NCBI RefSeq assembly: GCF_000002425.4
Contig: NC_037256.1
Span: 4,414,620 to 4,478,619 of the forward strand
Source: Physcomitrium patens
Lineage: Eukaryota; Streptophyta; Bryopsida; Funariales; Funariaceae
Direction of reading: 5' to 3'
Length of the DNA stretch: 64,000 bases
In this document: one piece after another, positions 33,800 through 47,045 of the stretch
How the letters are laid out: each line of letters starts with the position of its first letter
How positions within the stretch are numbered: the stretch's first letter is position 1
Notes under the pieces: generated by a model
Told to the model about the DNA's origin: nothing
Seen by the model: the letters and a program-made list of their open reading frames with translations, nothing else
The model's database searches: none
Program-made: the position numbers and the translations under genes

Positions 33800-35114
33800 T
33801 ATCATGTTGTGACATGATTATATGATAAAAATATGACTAAAAATGATTTTTTAATCAATATTCTATTATATTAGTACAAAAAGAATTCAAAATATTTTGA
33901 TAAGGCTTTTACAAAAGCTTCTTAGCCTATTTTCTTGTCTTAATAGCAAGTAGATAAAAATGAGTTAGTATTTTTACCTTGTAGGATATAGAAACTTTTT
34001 TACTACCTTAGAAAGGCCATAAATTGATAAAATCAAGGTAGAAGAGATAAATGGTTGGTATGGTTGATACTGAGATCAAGTTGAGGATAGGATTGGGCTA
34101 AAAAATCCTTAGGATAGATTAGATTGATATGCAAGGGTCGACTATTTGTGAGATAGGATCGAAATCAGATCTCTAGTCACTAAAATGACTGCCTAGGAAA
34201 AATTAGGATTTTATTTGAAGATCAGAGGTTAGAATTTGAGAGCTAGCTTAAAGCTCTTTTCAAAGGCATAAGGATTTTTTTTGTAGGGATATTGAAGACT
34301 TGGCAATTATTATTCAAAGTCAGGGTTTGTATTGGTGATTTGGGTTTTATATAATATCATTAGGGCTAGCAATTTTGGCTAGTTTGTGCAATTTGTATAG
34401 CATCTATGGTTTAAAGTTTGATATTATTTGGATTATTGGATGTGCTAAATGTATACAAAATTTTGTGACAATCTAACGATGTGGTTTAGAGATATTTAGT
34501 TTTTAGCAGAAGAGGGTTTCAAAAGTTGGTAGTTTGAGGTTGGATAGGATTTCTATGATATCTAAAGATCTACTAGTTGGATGAAGGTGAAATTTGGTAT
34601 GGTGTTGAAGAACTTAAAGATCAAGCTGCACATCAATTTTGAATTAAATTTAATAGTTGAAGAAGGAGAAATCACTGCTAAGTTTTTTGCTTCACTTTTC
34701 AAGTTGGCAGTCAAGTAACATCAGTGCAATTTTTGGAGGTTTTTTCAAAATTTATAAATTATATTGGGCTGAAAATTCTTGAGCATATAGAAGACTTACA
34801 TTGACAATTGAATGCAAAATTTTATATTAAGTGGATGGTCAGATTAGAAGTTACAGCTTGTCAAAGCTCATTGATTAGGATTGGGGTTTATAAGAAAAAT
34901 CTAAATTGCTTAAATATGAAAGTAACAAGGTGATTGGGATTTATGTATGATTAAGTTTACTAAGAAGATTATTTTTTAGCACTTTTGAATTGATTGTATT
35001 TTTCTCATATGGATGAAATCTATTAGGATTTCTTGGATACTTGAGAAATACAACCTCACCTTCCAAAGTTAGGTGCCTGGTGCATTCCTAAACAAGACAA
35101 CATATAATACAACA
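33800..35114 (+). repeat. Element D 3' LTR
   Basis: 1315 bp, TATCATGTTGTGACATGA to ATAATACAACA, directly after the polypurine tract. It keeps the terminal palindrome seen in B in altered form (TCATGT/ACATGA). It is AT-rich and only loosely similar to the B LTR inside. Confidence 0.8.
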
Positions 35115-35432
35115 ACGTTGTCAAGAAGATTTGTACCTATATTATAGAGAAGCTAAACACATTATTCAACATTATACAAAAAATAATATAATCGTAAAAT
35201 ATGAAGCATAATTACTATAGAAGATAATGTATCAAAAAATAATTTTTTGTAGCTATAATAAGCATCCTATAAAAAATCATATGCAACATCTAGTAAAGGA
35301 TCTATTTTCTTTTCAAATCCTTCACCTTTTTTTAAAATAGATGTGTATTTAGGATCTAAAAATCACAAAGTCTTTATCTTATTAAATTTAGGAGTTTTAG
35401 ATTATTTAATAGATAAAAGCTTTGTCAATATA

Positions 35433-35479
<47 letters not shown>

Positions 35480-38277
35480 TTAGTTAAGAAAATTAAACTA
35501 GTGCTTGCAAAAATCATAGATAATTTTTTGTTGTCTTTTGGAGATGTTATCCATAAAATTTCTCATTTAGATGTAGCAATTAAAGATCAAAATAGTATAG
35601 TAATATATAATAAAATAAGATCTCCTTTCAACTTGGTTATTTTAAGGTTATTGTGATTAAAAAAATATAATCCTTAAATAGATTGGATTTCTTGTACCCT
35701 TAAAATTTCTTGTAGTTTAATCCAAAATTTTATTAATCAAATAGAAATACATAAATCTAATATATCCAAACCACTACTATTGGATATGAAAACTTTCATG
35801 CATGCAACAAAAAAAATAAACTTTTTTTATATATGCCATATCTATTTTTAATAATAAAAAGATATCAAGTGGTATTTTTAGCTAATATTAAGATTTTTTG
35901 GATGTTTTTGAAAAGAAAAATAGAAATATTCTTTTAGAGAATTAATCTAATGATTATTCAATTTTTCTTCAAGAAAGAACTCAACAACTATTTGGATCAA
36001 TCTATAACTTATTGCAAAAAAAGTTGGCTATACTAAAAGAATATATTAATGAAAACTTAGCCAAGAACTTCATATGCTATTCAAAATCTCCTACAAAAAC
36101 TCCTATATTATTTGTAAAGAAAAAAAATTGATCTTTACAAACGTGCATAGACTATTGAAGACTTAACAAGATTACCATAAAAAATAGGTATATTTTATCC
36201 TTGATTTTAAGAATTTTTAATCAATTAAGAAAAAATCTATATAAAAATAGATCTATAAGAAGCATATAACTTGATTTATATAATAGAAGGAGATGAATGG
36301 AAGATTACTTTTTAAATTAAGAATGGATATTTCAAATATAATATCATACCTTTTGGACTCATAAATACATCAATCACTTTTCAATATCTTATGAATGATA
36401 TTTTTTATGAGTTCTTTGATGTTTTGGTTGTCTTTTATTTAGATGATATTTTAATCTACTCTAAAATCAAAGGCAAATATGAAATTCATATTTGTTATGT
36501 GTTACGAAAACTTAGAAATGTAAGATTATATATTAAGATAGAAAAGTATGTATTACACACTACTCAAGTTGATTTTCTAAGATACATTATTTCCAACAAA
36601 AGTTTCATGATAGTTTTCAAGAAGGTCAAGAATATTATAGATTAAAAGATTTTAAAAATAATAAGAGATCTATAATGCTTTTTGGAATTTACCAATTACT
36701 ATTGAATTTTTATTAAGAAATTTTTTCAAGTTGTAGTTCCTCTTATATCTTTGACTTGTAAAGACAAACTTAATTGGAATAAATAAATTGAAGCAAAATT
36801 TAATGCTTCAAAGATTTTTTTTATTTTTGTACTAATTTTGTATTATGTCAATTTTTTCAAGGTATTTTTTATAGAAATAAAAAAATCAAACTTTGTATTA
36901 GATGTGATATTGTTACAAATGGGAGCAGAAAATAAACTCTATCTAGTAGCTTTCTATTCCAAGAAATTTTCACCATTAGAGATCAACTTTGAAATCCATA
37001 ATAACAAACTTCTTGCAATTATGGATTCTTTTTAAGAATGGCATTACTATCTTGAAGGTGATTTTAGTCTAGTTATTATATGTATAGATTATAAGAACCT
37101 TAAGTACTTCATGTTAATGTATGGATTTACTTGTTGTCAAGTTTTTTGAGGCATGTCATTGTCAAAATTTGATTTCAAGATTACATGTTGACTTAAAAAC
37201 AATAAGATTTGTTAGATGTACTTTCTAAGTATTCTTGTCTTACACCAAAAAAAAGAGTTATAACCTTTTCATCAACAAAGATTAGTCATCTTGAAGCCTA
37301 AGAACTTTCATCTTTGAGCAATAAAATCAACATTAATTATTGATTCAACCTTTGTTAAGCAAATTCAATCAAATATGTCATGTGATCTTCTTATTTATGA
37401 TATTAAGAATAATTCTTTTAAGTCTTACAATACTTTTAAATTTGAATTAAAGAATAATCTATTCTATTTCAAAAATTACCTATGTATTCAAGAAAAAAAA
37501 AATATTTACATATTCTTCAAGCTCATGATGACTTTCTAATGGCATGATATTTTAAATACAATAAGACTTTGGAGCTAATATCTAGAGATTTTTGGTAGAC
37601 TCAAATGTAGAAGGTAGTTAAAAACTTTACACAATCGTGTAATATTTTTTCATAATCAAAAACTCCTTGTGATCAATCTTATGGAATTTTTTAGATATTA
37701 CCTATTCCAAAACAACCATGGTGCTTTATCTTTATAGATTTTATTAAGGATCTTTTAGTCTTAGGTTCATATGATTTTATATTTATCATAGAAGATCATT
37801 TTATCAAGATGGCATATTTTGTACTATATATAAAATCTATTACAGGTAAAGAAACAACTAAACTTTTCTTTGATAACATCTATCGCTATCATAGATTGCT
37901 AAAAAATATTATATTTAATAGAAGGATATAATTTTTATCAAGATTTTGGAGAGAATTTTTTAAAATATTGAAGGTGGATATAAAACTATTTTTGAATATT
38001 CATCCTCAAATTGATGGACAAACAAAATGGATGAATTAAGTTTTGTAATAATATTTGAGATGTACCATCAACTATCATCAAGATGATTGAATAATTCTGT
38101 TTTCAATGGCAAATTTTATATATAATATTTTGGTACATCTTTCTACTCAATAAACACCTTTCTTTGCCAATTATAATTATCATCTACAATTTGATACTTT
38201 TGACTTTTTAAAAGTTAATAATCCTATGATAAAAGATTTGGCAAATTATTTGACAAAGTTACATGCAACAATAAAGT
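35115..38277 (+). mobile_element. Chromovirus C4 fragment, plus strand
   Basis: It starts in the gag zinc-knuckle region, directly after the D LTR, at the position matching about 24965 in C1. Degenerate protease follows (35290-35800, containing a (TA)n tract at 35437-35476). Reverse transcriptase follows, with FYLDDILIYSK retained in frame 36391-36645, then RNase H (36838-37035) and integrase (about 37380-38270). It stops at ACATGCAACAATAAAG against repeat F1. The 5' half was lost with the D junction at 28212. Confidence 0.8.
35437..35476. repeat. (TA)n microsatellite in C4 protease
   Basis: About 20 TA units expanded inside a region that is coding in C1; C1 has no TA run at the matching place. 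Confidence 0.9.
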
Positions 38278-39927
38278 GTTTAGGATAGGAATTAGATGAA
38301 AGCAAATAAATAAGTGAGACTTTTTCAAAGAAACATGGAAAAAGAAAAATAAAAAAGTATTTATATTAAAAAAAATAGGAATGGCTATTGCTAAAAGACA
38401 AGAAATTAGAGACTTCTTGAAATTAGAAGAAAAAAAATTGCAACAAGAAGATCCTAATAACTCTAATAGAATCATAAATAAATTCGAATTAAATCTTAAT
38501 AATTCTAATTAAGCTTTAATAAAATTAAAAAAGAATCTTAAATAAATACAAAAGAAACATGAAGAAATCCTAAAAAAATATTAAAAAAATCTTTAAAAAA
38601 TCTTTAAAAAATCTTTAAAAAATTCTAACTATATTCTATTTTAATTTTAATTGAAATCCTAATAGATCTTAATTAAATCCTAGGTCAAATCTTAATTAAA
38701 TCCTAAACCTTGAACCAAATCTTAAATAAATCTTAAATCCTAAATCTTAAACAAAATCTTTGACAAATCCTAAATCCAAAATCCTAAATAAATCCTAAGT
38801 TTTAAAAAAATCCTAAATCCTAAATCAAATCCTAAACAAATCCTAAGCCCTAAATAAATTCTAAATCCTAAATCAAATCCTAACTAAAATCTAATCAATT
38901 CAAATCAATCCTAAGATAGATTAGAATTCCAATATCTATTATTTAAATCATTGATCTTACTTAAAAAATTATACACCTTTCAACTTCTTAGTTAAAAATA
39001 AGCATAAAAAATTTGAAGAAAATTACAAAATCCTAAAATCTACTTAGGTGTTGGCTGGCCTCCTACTCTAATCTAAATGTTGAACTTCCAACACTAATAT
39101 CTCCTTTTTGAAACATTGAATTTCTTTTAAAATTCACTTAAACTATTGAAAATCAAGTCTAGTCTTCATATAAAGAAATTTTATTTCAATCCAATTGAAA
39201 AATTGCTAAAGATCTTAAAAATATTCATTGACCTTCAAATTCCAATTTTTGAGACTTCAACCTACAAAAACTTTCACACTTTAATCTAACTATTTAATTG
39301 ACCTCAAAATTTGCACACATATTTACAACTAGCACACCAAAACACTTTTTAATATTTATCTATACACATACCACAAAATTCAAGAAACCTTCAAATGTTT
39401 GAATATAATTTTATTTTTCAAAATCTAAACAAACTAAAAACATCACTAATTTTAAAAATTCCCTCAAAACTGAATATTAACTTGATTGATATAAAAAAAT
39501 GCTCAAAAATCTCTTTATAAGTTTTTCCTCGAATCCTACTCTTTGATCTACCAAACAATATTAAAATCATTGTAGGTGCAAAATTTTGTGCCTCAAGATC
39601 TCATTTCAATCCAAATTGACAATCAATCCTCTCTGGATATCAATTCTTAGCTTCTTAAGATAAATTTTGCTAAATTCTTCTCAACTCTTTTTTATATATG
39701 CCTATATTATTTAATTTTCCAATCTACTTTGTTTTGGATTATTTATGGTCCTACAAAATAAGTAGAAGAATATTTTACAAAAGACCTGTATTAGTACTTT
39801 TTTATTTACTATCTTTTTGACTATTATCTATAGTTTTAAGATAATTTTCTATAATATTTTAAAATAAGATCTTCTATAATATAATATTTTTTTTTCTTTC
39901 ATTCATTAATTGTGTTACATCACGACA
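38278..39927 (+). mobile_element. LTR-like repeat F1 with TCCTAAA-rich stretch
   Basis: The part from 38382 (TGGCTATTG) to 39927 (CATCACGACA) is paralogous to F2 at 42195-43518. Both contain dozens of degenerate (TCCTAAA) heptamers at their 5' side (38500-38935 here), then a unique AT-rich part. The A/G-rich stretch just before 38382 could be a polypurine tract, which would make F1 a 3' LTR with a scrap of internal sequence. No coding region is seen. The LTR assignment rests on the paired copies, the CA end and the near-duplication at F2. Confidence 0.6.
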
Positions 39928-42900
39928 CCGCCATCAATACTATTTCATTTCAAGGTGGAAAGACCACCCTATTTTTTTTATCATTATTGAGACCTTTGTA
40001 ACTCTTTTCAAAAAAAATATTTATAACACCATCAAGAGTCATTCCTACTTCCAATAAAATCACCAAACATTTAGATTCTTTGTCTAGATTGTAATACCAA
40101 ACTCATTGTATCTTGCCATTTATTTGAGGAAGAATATGTCGTTCTTGAAGGTTTTCATTTCTATTATATTGTCTTGAAGGTTGTAATAATTACAATATCT
40201 TATCAAATAAGCCAGCAAATGATGGCTCTTGAGTTGAATTTGCAAGTTTTTGGTTTTCCATCTCTTTAACGCCACAATTACATAGAAACTACAAACAATG
40301 TTGGAAGATAGAATACAATTTTTTTTATATTGTGTTTCTTTTATTATCTTTCACCTTAGTTTTGATGGATGTTATTGATAAAAAGCTTTGATCTTTACTG
40401 CTATATTTATAAGATTTTTTACTAACTATCATATTTATTTATTAATATTATATGTATTTTAATAAATAAGATATTTCAACCTAAGTTGGTACTACTTCAA
40501 GTCTAAGACTTCTATCACCTTGAATTCTTGATTATTTTCTACTTTTATAGAAGAAAATGATATTTTTTTTCTTTTCCAAATATTTATTATCTTATATGGC
40601 CCCAAAAAAAACATGTGAAATATGGAATGGATTTTCATAGACTTCAATAGATGTAATCAATAAGCAATTCAATTAAATTATTTATAAATAAAAAATGATT
40701 CAAGTCTATGCTAATCCAACTTACCACAAGAGCAAATAGTCTTAATATTAGAACAAAGTAATCATATCTTATCACTAAAATAAAAATAAAGTTATTCTTT
40801 GCAATAGGCATTTGTATTATTTTTTTTATTTTTTATTCCTGAGTCTTTTATAATCGCACCTTCATTGTTGTATGTAACTCACATAAATGATTTATCAAAT
40901 CTTTTGCTATAAGATTATCAACTTTTCAAAAGTCAAAAGTATTAAATCATGGATGATAATTATAATTAGTGAAAAAAATTATTTATTATATAGAATAATG
41001 TATTGTATTTGTATAAGCAAACTCTATCTATGATAAAAGAATTGCTTAATCATCTTATTGGTAGTTGATGATACACTTCAAATACTACTTCAAAACTTAA
41101 TTTATATATTTTATTTATCCATCAATTTGAGGATGGAAAGTCAAAGATAATTTAATATCTATCTTTAGAATCTTAAAAATTATTCTTTAAAATCTTGATA
41201 TAAATTAAATTTCTTTATCTAATATTATATCCTTAAGCAATCTATAATAGCAATAAATATTGAGAAGAAAAAATTTAGTCATTTTTTTAACGTGTGACAA
41301 ATTTTATATATGATAAAAAATGTGCCATCTTAGTGAAATGATCTACTATCATGAATATAGAGTCAAAAGAACTTTAGACTAATAAATCTATAGAAACAAA
41401 AGATCATAGTTGTTCTAGAATAGATAACGGCTGAAGAAGTCCGTAAGATCAATGACAAGGAGTTTTTTATCTTGAATAAATATCACATAATTGTACAAAA
41501 TCTTTGACTCCTTTCTACATTTAGAGCCACTAGCAGTTCTTAGATATTAATTTTAAAGTCTTAATATATCAAAATATCTTGCTGCTGAAAAATTATGACG
41601 AGCTTGAAGAACACGTAATGAAGCTTCACCTTCTAAAATATATAAGCATCCTTCAAAATATAATAGATTTTTTTTAAATTCAAACTTGGAAGTATCATGA
41701 GACTTTGAAGTATTTTCTTTAATATTATTAATAAGAGGATCAAAAGACATACTTGATTAAACTTGCTTAATAAAAGTTGAACCAATAGTTAGTATTGATT
41801 TCATTGGTCAAAGATGAAGATTCTCTAGCTTCAAGAAAATTTTTCATTTTTATTAAAAAAAAAATAACATTTCTTTTCTTTAGTGCAAGATAAGATTGTT
41901 TAGATAATATACTTGACAAATTTTGTTGTTTTTTTAGTCAATAAGTCAACTTGAATTCAAATCTTAATAAAAATATGCTTTAGTTAGCTTGGAAAATATT
42001 CAAAACACATTGATATAAAATATTTAAAGTTCTTATAATTTGTATACACAATGACTGGACTAAAAGTGTCTTCTAGATAATGGCACCATTCTTGAAAAAA
42101 ATCTATGATTGTAAGAAGTTTTTTGTTGTAGATCTTGTAGTTGATCTTTGCTATCATATTATGTAAAGTCTTGCTTAAGAATGTACAAAACACTTGGCTG
42201 TAGAAGGTAGAAGAAAAATTGCAACAACAAGATCTTAATAATTCTAATAGAATCCTAAATAAATTCCAATTAAATCTTAATAATGCTAATTAAGCTTAAA
42301 TCAAATCCAAAAGAAATCTTAAAGAAATTAAAAAATAATATAAAGAAATCCTAAAAAAATATTAAATAAATCTTAAATAAATCTTAAATAAATCTTAATC
42401 AAGTTTAATTTTAATCTCAATTAAAACCCTAATGGATCTTAATTAAATCTTAGATCAAATCTTAACTAAATTCTAAATCAAATCTTAAATAAATCCTAAA
42501 TCCTAAATAAAATCCTAAAAAAATTCTAAATCCTAAATCAAATCCTAAATAAATTCTAAATCCTAAACTAAATTTTAGACAAATCCTAGACCAAATCCTA
42601 GAAAAAAATTAAATATTAAATCAAACCCTAGACAAATCCTATACTACAAATTAAATCCTAAATAAAAATTAATCAACTCAAATCAATCCTAAGATAGATT
42701 AGAACCTCAGTATCCATTGATTAAATCATTGATCTTATTTAAACACTTACATATTTTTCAACCTCTTATTTTAAAATAATTATAAAAAATTTGAAGATAA
42801 TTGCACTTATCAAATGAAAGAAAAATCCTAAAATCTACTTAGGCCTTTTATTCCAATCTAAATGTTAAACTTTTAGTGCCAATATTTTCTATTTGAACTA

Positions 42901-45168
42901 TTGATTTTTTTCCAAATTTTACTTTAACTATTGAAAATCAAGTTTAGTCTTAAGATAAAAATATTTCACTTCAATCCAATCAATAAATTACTAAAGATCT
43001 TAAAAATACTCACTAATCCTCAAACTCTAATTTTTGAGACCTCAATCCACAAAACAATTTACATACTTTGATCTAATCATTCAATTGATCTTAAATTTAA
43101 AATATACATTAAGCACAATTATATCTATCAATTCACAAAATTATATTTGTAGATCTACTACAAAACTTCTAAAATTATCTAAAATATCAATCCTATTTTA
43201 TTTCACAAAAACTAAAGTCTCTAGATATCAATTCTTGGCTTATTGAAATATATTTTGCTAAAATCTAGACTTAATTCCCTCTTATACATGCCTATATTAT
43301 TTTATTTTCCAATCTACTTTATTTTTCCTTTTTTATGGCCCTACAAAGTAAGTAGAAGCTTATTTTGTAAAAAGGCAGGAATAGTATCTTTTAACTTTAC
43401 TAACTTTTGACTATTATCTTTATTCTAAGATAATTTTTTATAATATTTTAAAGTAAGGTCTTCTATAATATAATATTTTCTTCTCTCTTTCATTCATTAG
43501 TTATATTTTATTACAACACCACTATTGAAAAAAATTGAAATAAAAAGCTATTAGATAAAATTTATCATTTGTTCCCATTTGTAATAATATGGCATACAAA
43601 GCAAAGTTTATTGTATATATTTTCATAAAAAATGGCTTAGTAAAATTAATATAATATAAGATTAGTATAAAAACAAAGTCTTTCTTCAAAGCTTCAAATA
43701 TTGCTTTTGCTTCTTGATTTCATTGAAATTTGTCTTTACAAATCAAACATGTATGTGGAATTAAAACTTAAAAAAATTCCTTGATAAAGATCCAATAGTA
43801 GTTGGAAAATCTCAAAAAGCATTAGATATTTTTTATTATTTTTGACATCTTCAAATCCACAATAGTTTGAGCTTTCTTAAGATCCATCATAAGTCCATTA
43901 TTTAAAATAATTTATTCTAAAAAGTTGACTTGAGTTGTATGAAATATATACTTTTTTATCTTAGCATAGAGTCTCGCATTTCTTAGTTTTTGTAACATAT
44001 AATAAACATGAAATTCATGTTTTTTTGTATTCTTAGAATAGTTTAAAATTTTTTCTAGATAATAAATAATAAAATTATCTAAGGATTCTCAAAATACATC
44101 ATTCATTAGATGTTAAAAAGTTGTTGGTATATTTGTAAGTCCAAAAGGCATGACATTATATTTAAAATGCTAATACCTAATTCAAAACCTAGTCTTTCAT
44201 TTATTTCTTTTTTTAAAACATACTAAATTATATGTCTCTTATAGATCTATTTTGTATAGATATTAGCTTTTTTTAATTGATCAAAAAATTTAGATATCAA
44301 AAATAACAAATATGTATTTTTGATGGTAAGCTTGTGACTCCTTGATAATCAACATACATCCATATTGATCCATCTTTATTCTTTACAAATAAAATTAAAG
44401 CTCTTGGTAGATATTTGGAATGGCATTTGAAGTTCTTGGCTAAATTTTCTTCAATATATTCCTTTAATTCAGCCAATTTATTTTGTGATAAATTAAAAAT
44501 TTGTCTAAATGGCGATTGAATTTTTTCTTAGATGACAATTGAACAATCATAGGGATGATGTTCTAAAAGAGTATCTACATATTTCTTTTTAAAAATATCT
44601 TAAAAATCTTGATATTGGCTAAGAATGTGATTTAAAGTCTTTTTATTATTATAAACAAGTGTGGCATAAATGACATAAGATGATCTTTCTTTTGTAGCAT
44701 GCAAAATAATGTTTGAACCTACAAATATAGGTTTAGTTGTACTAGACTTATAACTTTTTACTTAATTAACTATACTCTTAATTATATTTTTAAAAAAATC
44801 AAGACTACAAGAAATCCAATCTATTCAAAGATATTATTTTTTTAACTACAATAAACCTAAAATGATTGGATTAAATAGAAATTTAATGATATTAAATACC
44901 AAAAAGCTATTATGACCATTAATTATACGTCCCAGAAGAAATATTACATGACTAATGTTTCTAGAAAAAAATAGACATCCATTGATGACTTCTACATGAA
45001 CAAATTTTATTTTCTTTATAAAAGCTATGTTATGTCTTTTAACAAACTCTTCATCTAAAAAACAAGATAAAGCTCTTGAATCTAGTATGGCAGAGGCTTT
45101 GTGATGTTTAGGTCCTAAACTAATATCTATTGTAAAACAAAGAGGGAATTTTAAAGAGAAAATAAGAA
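39928..45168 (-). mobile_element. Chromovirus C3, minus strand, main part
   Basis: On the minus strand from 45168 leftward: protease (ILDSRALSCFLDEEFVKR), reverse transcriptase to about 43530, then insertion F2. RNase H follows (41984-42193), then integrase (41200-41760) and a chromodomain remnant (EFKVIEVLDLK, about 40510-40545). The gag zinc-knuckle part is displaced to 50811-50933 by insertion of C2. All frames are broken. The left end runs directly into F1, and no C3 3' LTR is recognised. Confidence 0.78.
42195..43518 (+). mobile_element. LTR-like repeat F2 nested in C3 RNase H
   Basis: Second copy of F1, from TGGCTGTAG to TTATTACAACA. The flanks are ACACT (42190-42194) and CCACT (43519-43523), a 4-of-5 duplication. 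C3 is collinear with C4 across it. It lacks about 30 bp near the start relative to F1. The TCCTAAA-rich part spans about 42240-42700. Confidence 0.65.
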
Positions 45169-45715
45169 TATCAAGGACATAAATCTCAAAGAAAGAAAAT
45201 CTTCAATATACTCTTACATCACTAAAAAGAACTAGAAAGTCATTCAAAGATCATATGATATTAAACTAGAATGGCTTTTGCCAAAAACAAAAAAACTAGA
45301 AAGTCTTGGAATAAGACTAAAGACTAGAAAGGCATTGAGAAGACTAAAGAAGGCTTCACTCTTGCTTCCATATATACTGTTAATTAGAAACTACATGACA
45401 AAATCCTATAGGACCTCCAAAACATGTTGACTTTGCAAGATACATATCTTAACTTGTAAAGCAAGTTTCTATATGTATGCTACATAGTTAACTTATTTCA
45501 CAAGCTATCAACATGTGTTGTACGTGGTTAACTTGTTTATTAAGTTTCTAATCTATCAATCAACTACAAACACATGTAAAGTTAAGTAGTATCTATAAAG
45601 CTTCTAAGAAGTTTTTCTAAAAAGTTTTATGAAATTAACCTACTTTTATCGACTTTTATCTACTCCTACCTAATTATATAGGTATTTACTAGAATACCTA
45701 TGTATGTCTATAATA
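45169..45715 (-). repeat. C2 3' LTR
   Basis: Matches 50312-50810. The ends have decayed from TGTCA/TGACA to TATCA/TAATA by transitions. Confidence 0.8.
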
Positions 45716-46299
45716 TTATCTACCTTTGTGGGAGTGAGTATCATGAGGAGAAATCTTCATATATTGAAAAAATCTAAGATACAGCAAATTATATTTGCGA
45801 CATACTCCAATCTTTGTTCTCTTCAAAGATAGTTGATAGGCCCTCTTAGCCATTGATAGTGTATTATACCAGGGCAAGAAGACCACCTTGTTATTTGATC
45901 ATTTTTGAGGCTTTTGTAACTTCCTTTAAATAAAATATTTGGAACGCCATCAGGAGTTGTTCTTACTTCTAATAAATCACCAAACATTGGAAGTCTCTTT
46001 CAATGTTGTGATATCAAGTACACTATATCTTGCCATCTATTTGAAGAAAGATATGTCATTCTTAAGGATCTTCATCTCGATTTTATCATCGTAAAGATTG
46101 TAACAATTATAATGTCTCGTCTAATAAGTCTGCAAATGAAAGCTCTTGAGTTAAATCTATTGGTTGTTGATTTTCTATTTTTTTAAGTATGCAGAAGCTA
46201 CAAAGAAAGATAGAAGACAGAGTGTTATCTTCTTTTGATTTTAAATCTTTTATAGCAAAGATTTTCTATCTTCATCTTCGTTTTAATAGATGTCATTGA

Positions 46300-46640
46300 T
46301 GAAAAGTTTCAACTTTCTTTGTTGCATTTACAAGATTCTTTGTTGCCTCTCATGTGCATTCATTAATATCATATTTATGCCAATGAACAAGATATTCCAA
46401 CCTATTTTGGTGCCGCCTTGAATCTAAAACTTCTTCCAACTAAATCTCTTGATTATTATCTACTTCTATAGGAAGAGGTGGCATTTGTCTTCTTTTTGAG
46501 ATATTCAAAGTCTTACATGGCTTAAGAAGGGATATGTAAAATACATGATAGATCTTCATAGACTCTAGTAGATATAATTGATAAGCAATAAAATTGACTT
46601 GTTCACTAATAAGGAAAAGTTGAAACCTACAATAGTCCAA
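46300..46640 (-). pseudogene. C2 post-integrase linker and chromodomain
   Basis: The minus strand reads ESMKIYHVFYISLLKP (linker), LPIEVDNNQEI, then after one stop LEEVLDSRRHQNRLEYLVHW, a well-preserved chromodomain core. This is the clearest chromodomain in the window and fixes the C family as chromoviruses. Confidence 0.82.
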
Positions 46641-46914
46641 CTTATCACAAGAATAAGTAGTATTGATATTGTGATGAAGTAACCATACCTTATCACCTAT
46701 GTTGAATTATAGTTGTTCCTAGCGATAGGCATGTGCATTGGTCTTTTGTTGTTCTTGAACTTCCTTTAATTATATCTTTATTGTTTCATGTAGCTTTAAT
46801 AAAAAAAATTCTAAATCTTCCATTGTAGGATTATTAACTTTTGAAAAGTCAAAAATATCAAGTTGTGGATAATAACCATAATTGATAAAGAAAGGTGTTT
46901 GTTAAGTAGAAAAA

Positions 46915-47045
46915 TATACCAAATTATAGTATTGTTCTTTGTTATAATATACCAAATTATAGTAGAAAAATATATCAAATTATACCAAATTATAGTATTG
47001 TTTTATAGTACAAAATGATACATTTTGTACTATATTATAGGATTG
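46915..47045. other. Deletion junction with iterated filler in C2 integrase
   Basis: Compared with C1, roughly 900 bp of integrase core is missing between the INT tail (left) and the RNase H-INT linker (right). In its place sit shuffled copies of ACCAAATTATAGTATTG, TTGTTCTTTGTT and GTAGAAAAATATA. These words also occur in the two flanks. A perfect 11-bp inverted repeat with a 3-base loop (AGTACAAAATG/CATTTTGTACT) lies at 47007-47031. Confidence 0.75.

Larger units (their letters stand above)
28213..35114 (+). mobile_element. Gypsy element D, decayed 5'-truncated relative of B
   Basis: It begins mid-gag (KKEFHDVII, matching B) and continues through protease, reverse transcriptase, RNase H, integrase, polypurine tract (33787-33799) and a 3' LTR (33800-35114). 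The 5' LTR and most of gag are missing. Proteins align with B throughout but carry many stops and K/N/I-rich substitutions from loss of C and G. The 3' LTR begins TATCATG and ends ATACAACA where B has TGTCGTG and ATACGACA, the pattern left by CpG deamination. A solo S LTR interrupts integrase. D lies inside the gag of C4, whose sequence resumes at 35115. Confidence 0.88.

Noticed and set aside
38500..38935. Possible true interstitial telomere
   Set aside because: Heptamers are degenerate and irregularly spaced, and most lack CCCTAAA; they occur in a repeated element at two places, so it is not evidence of a chromosome fusion.
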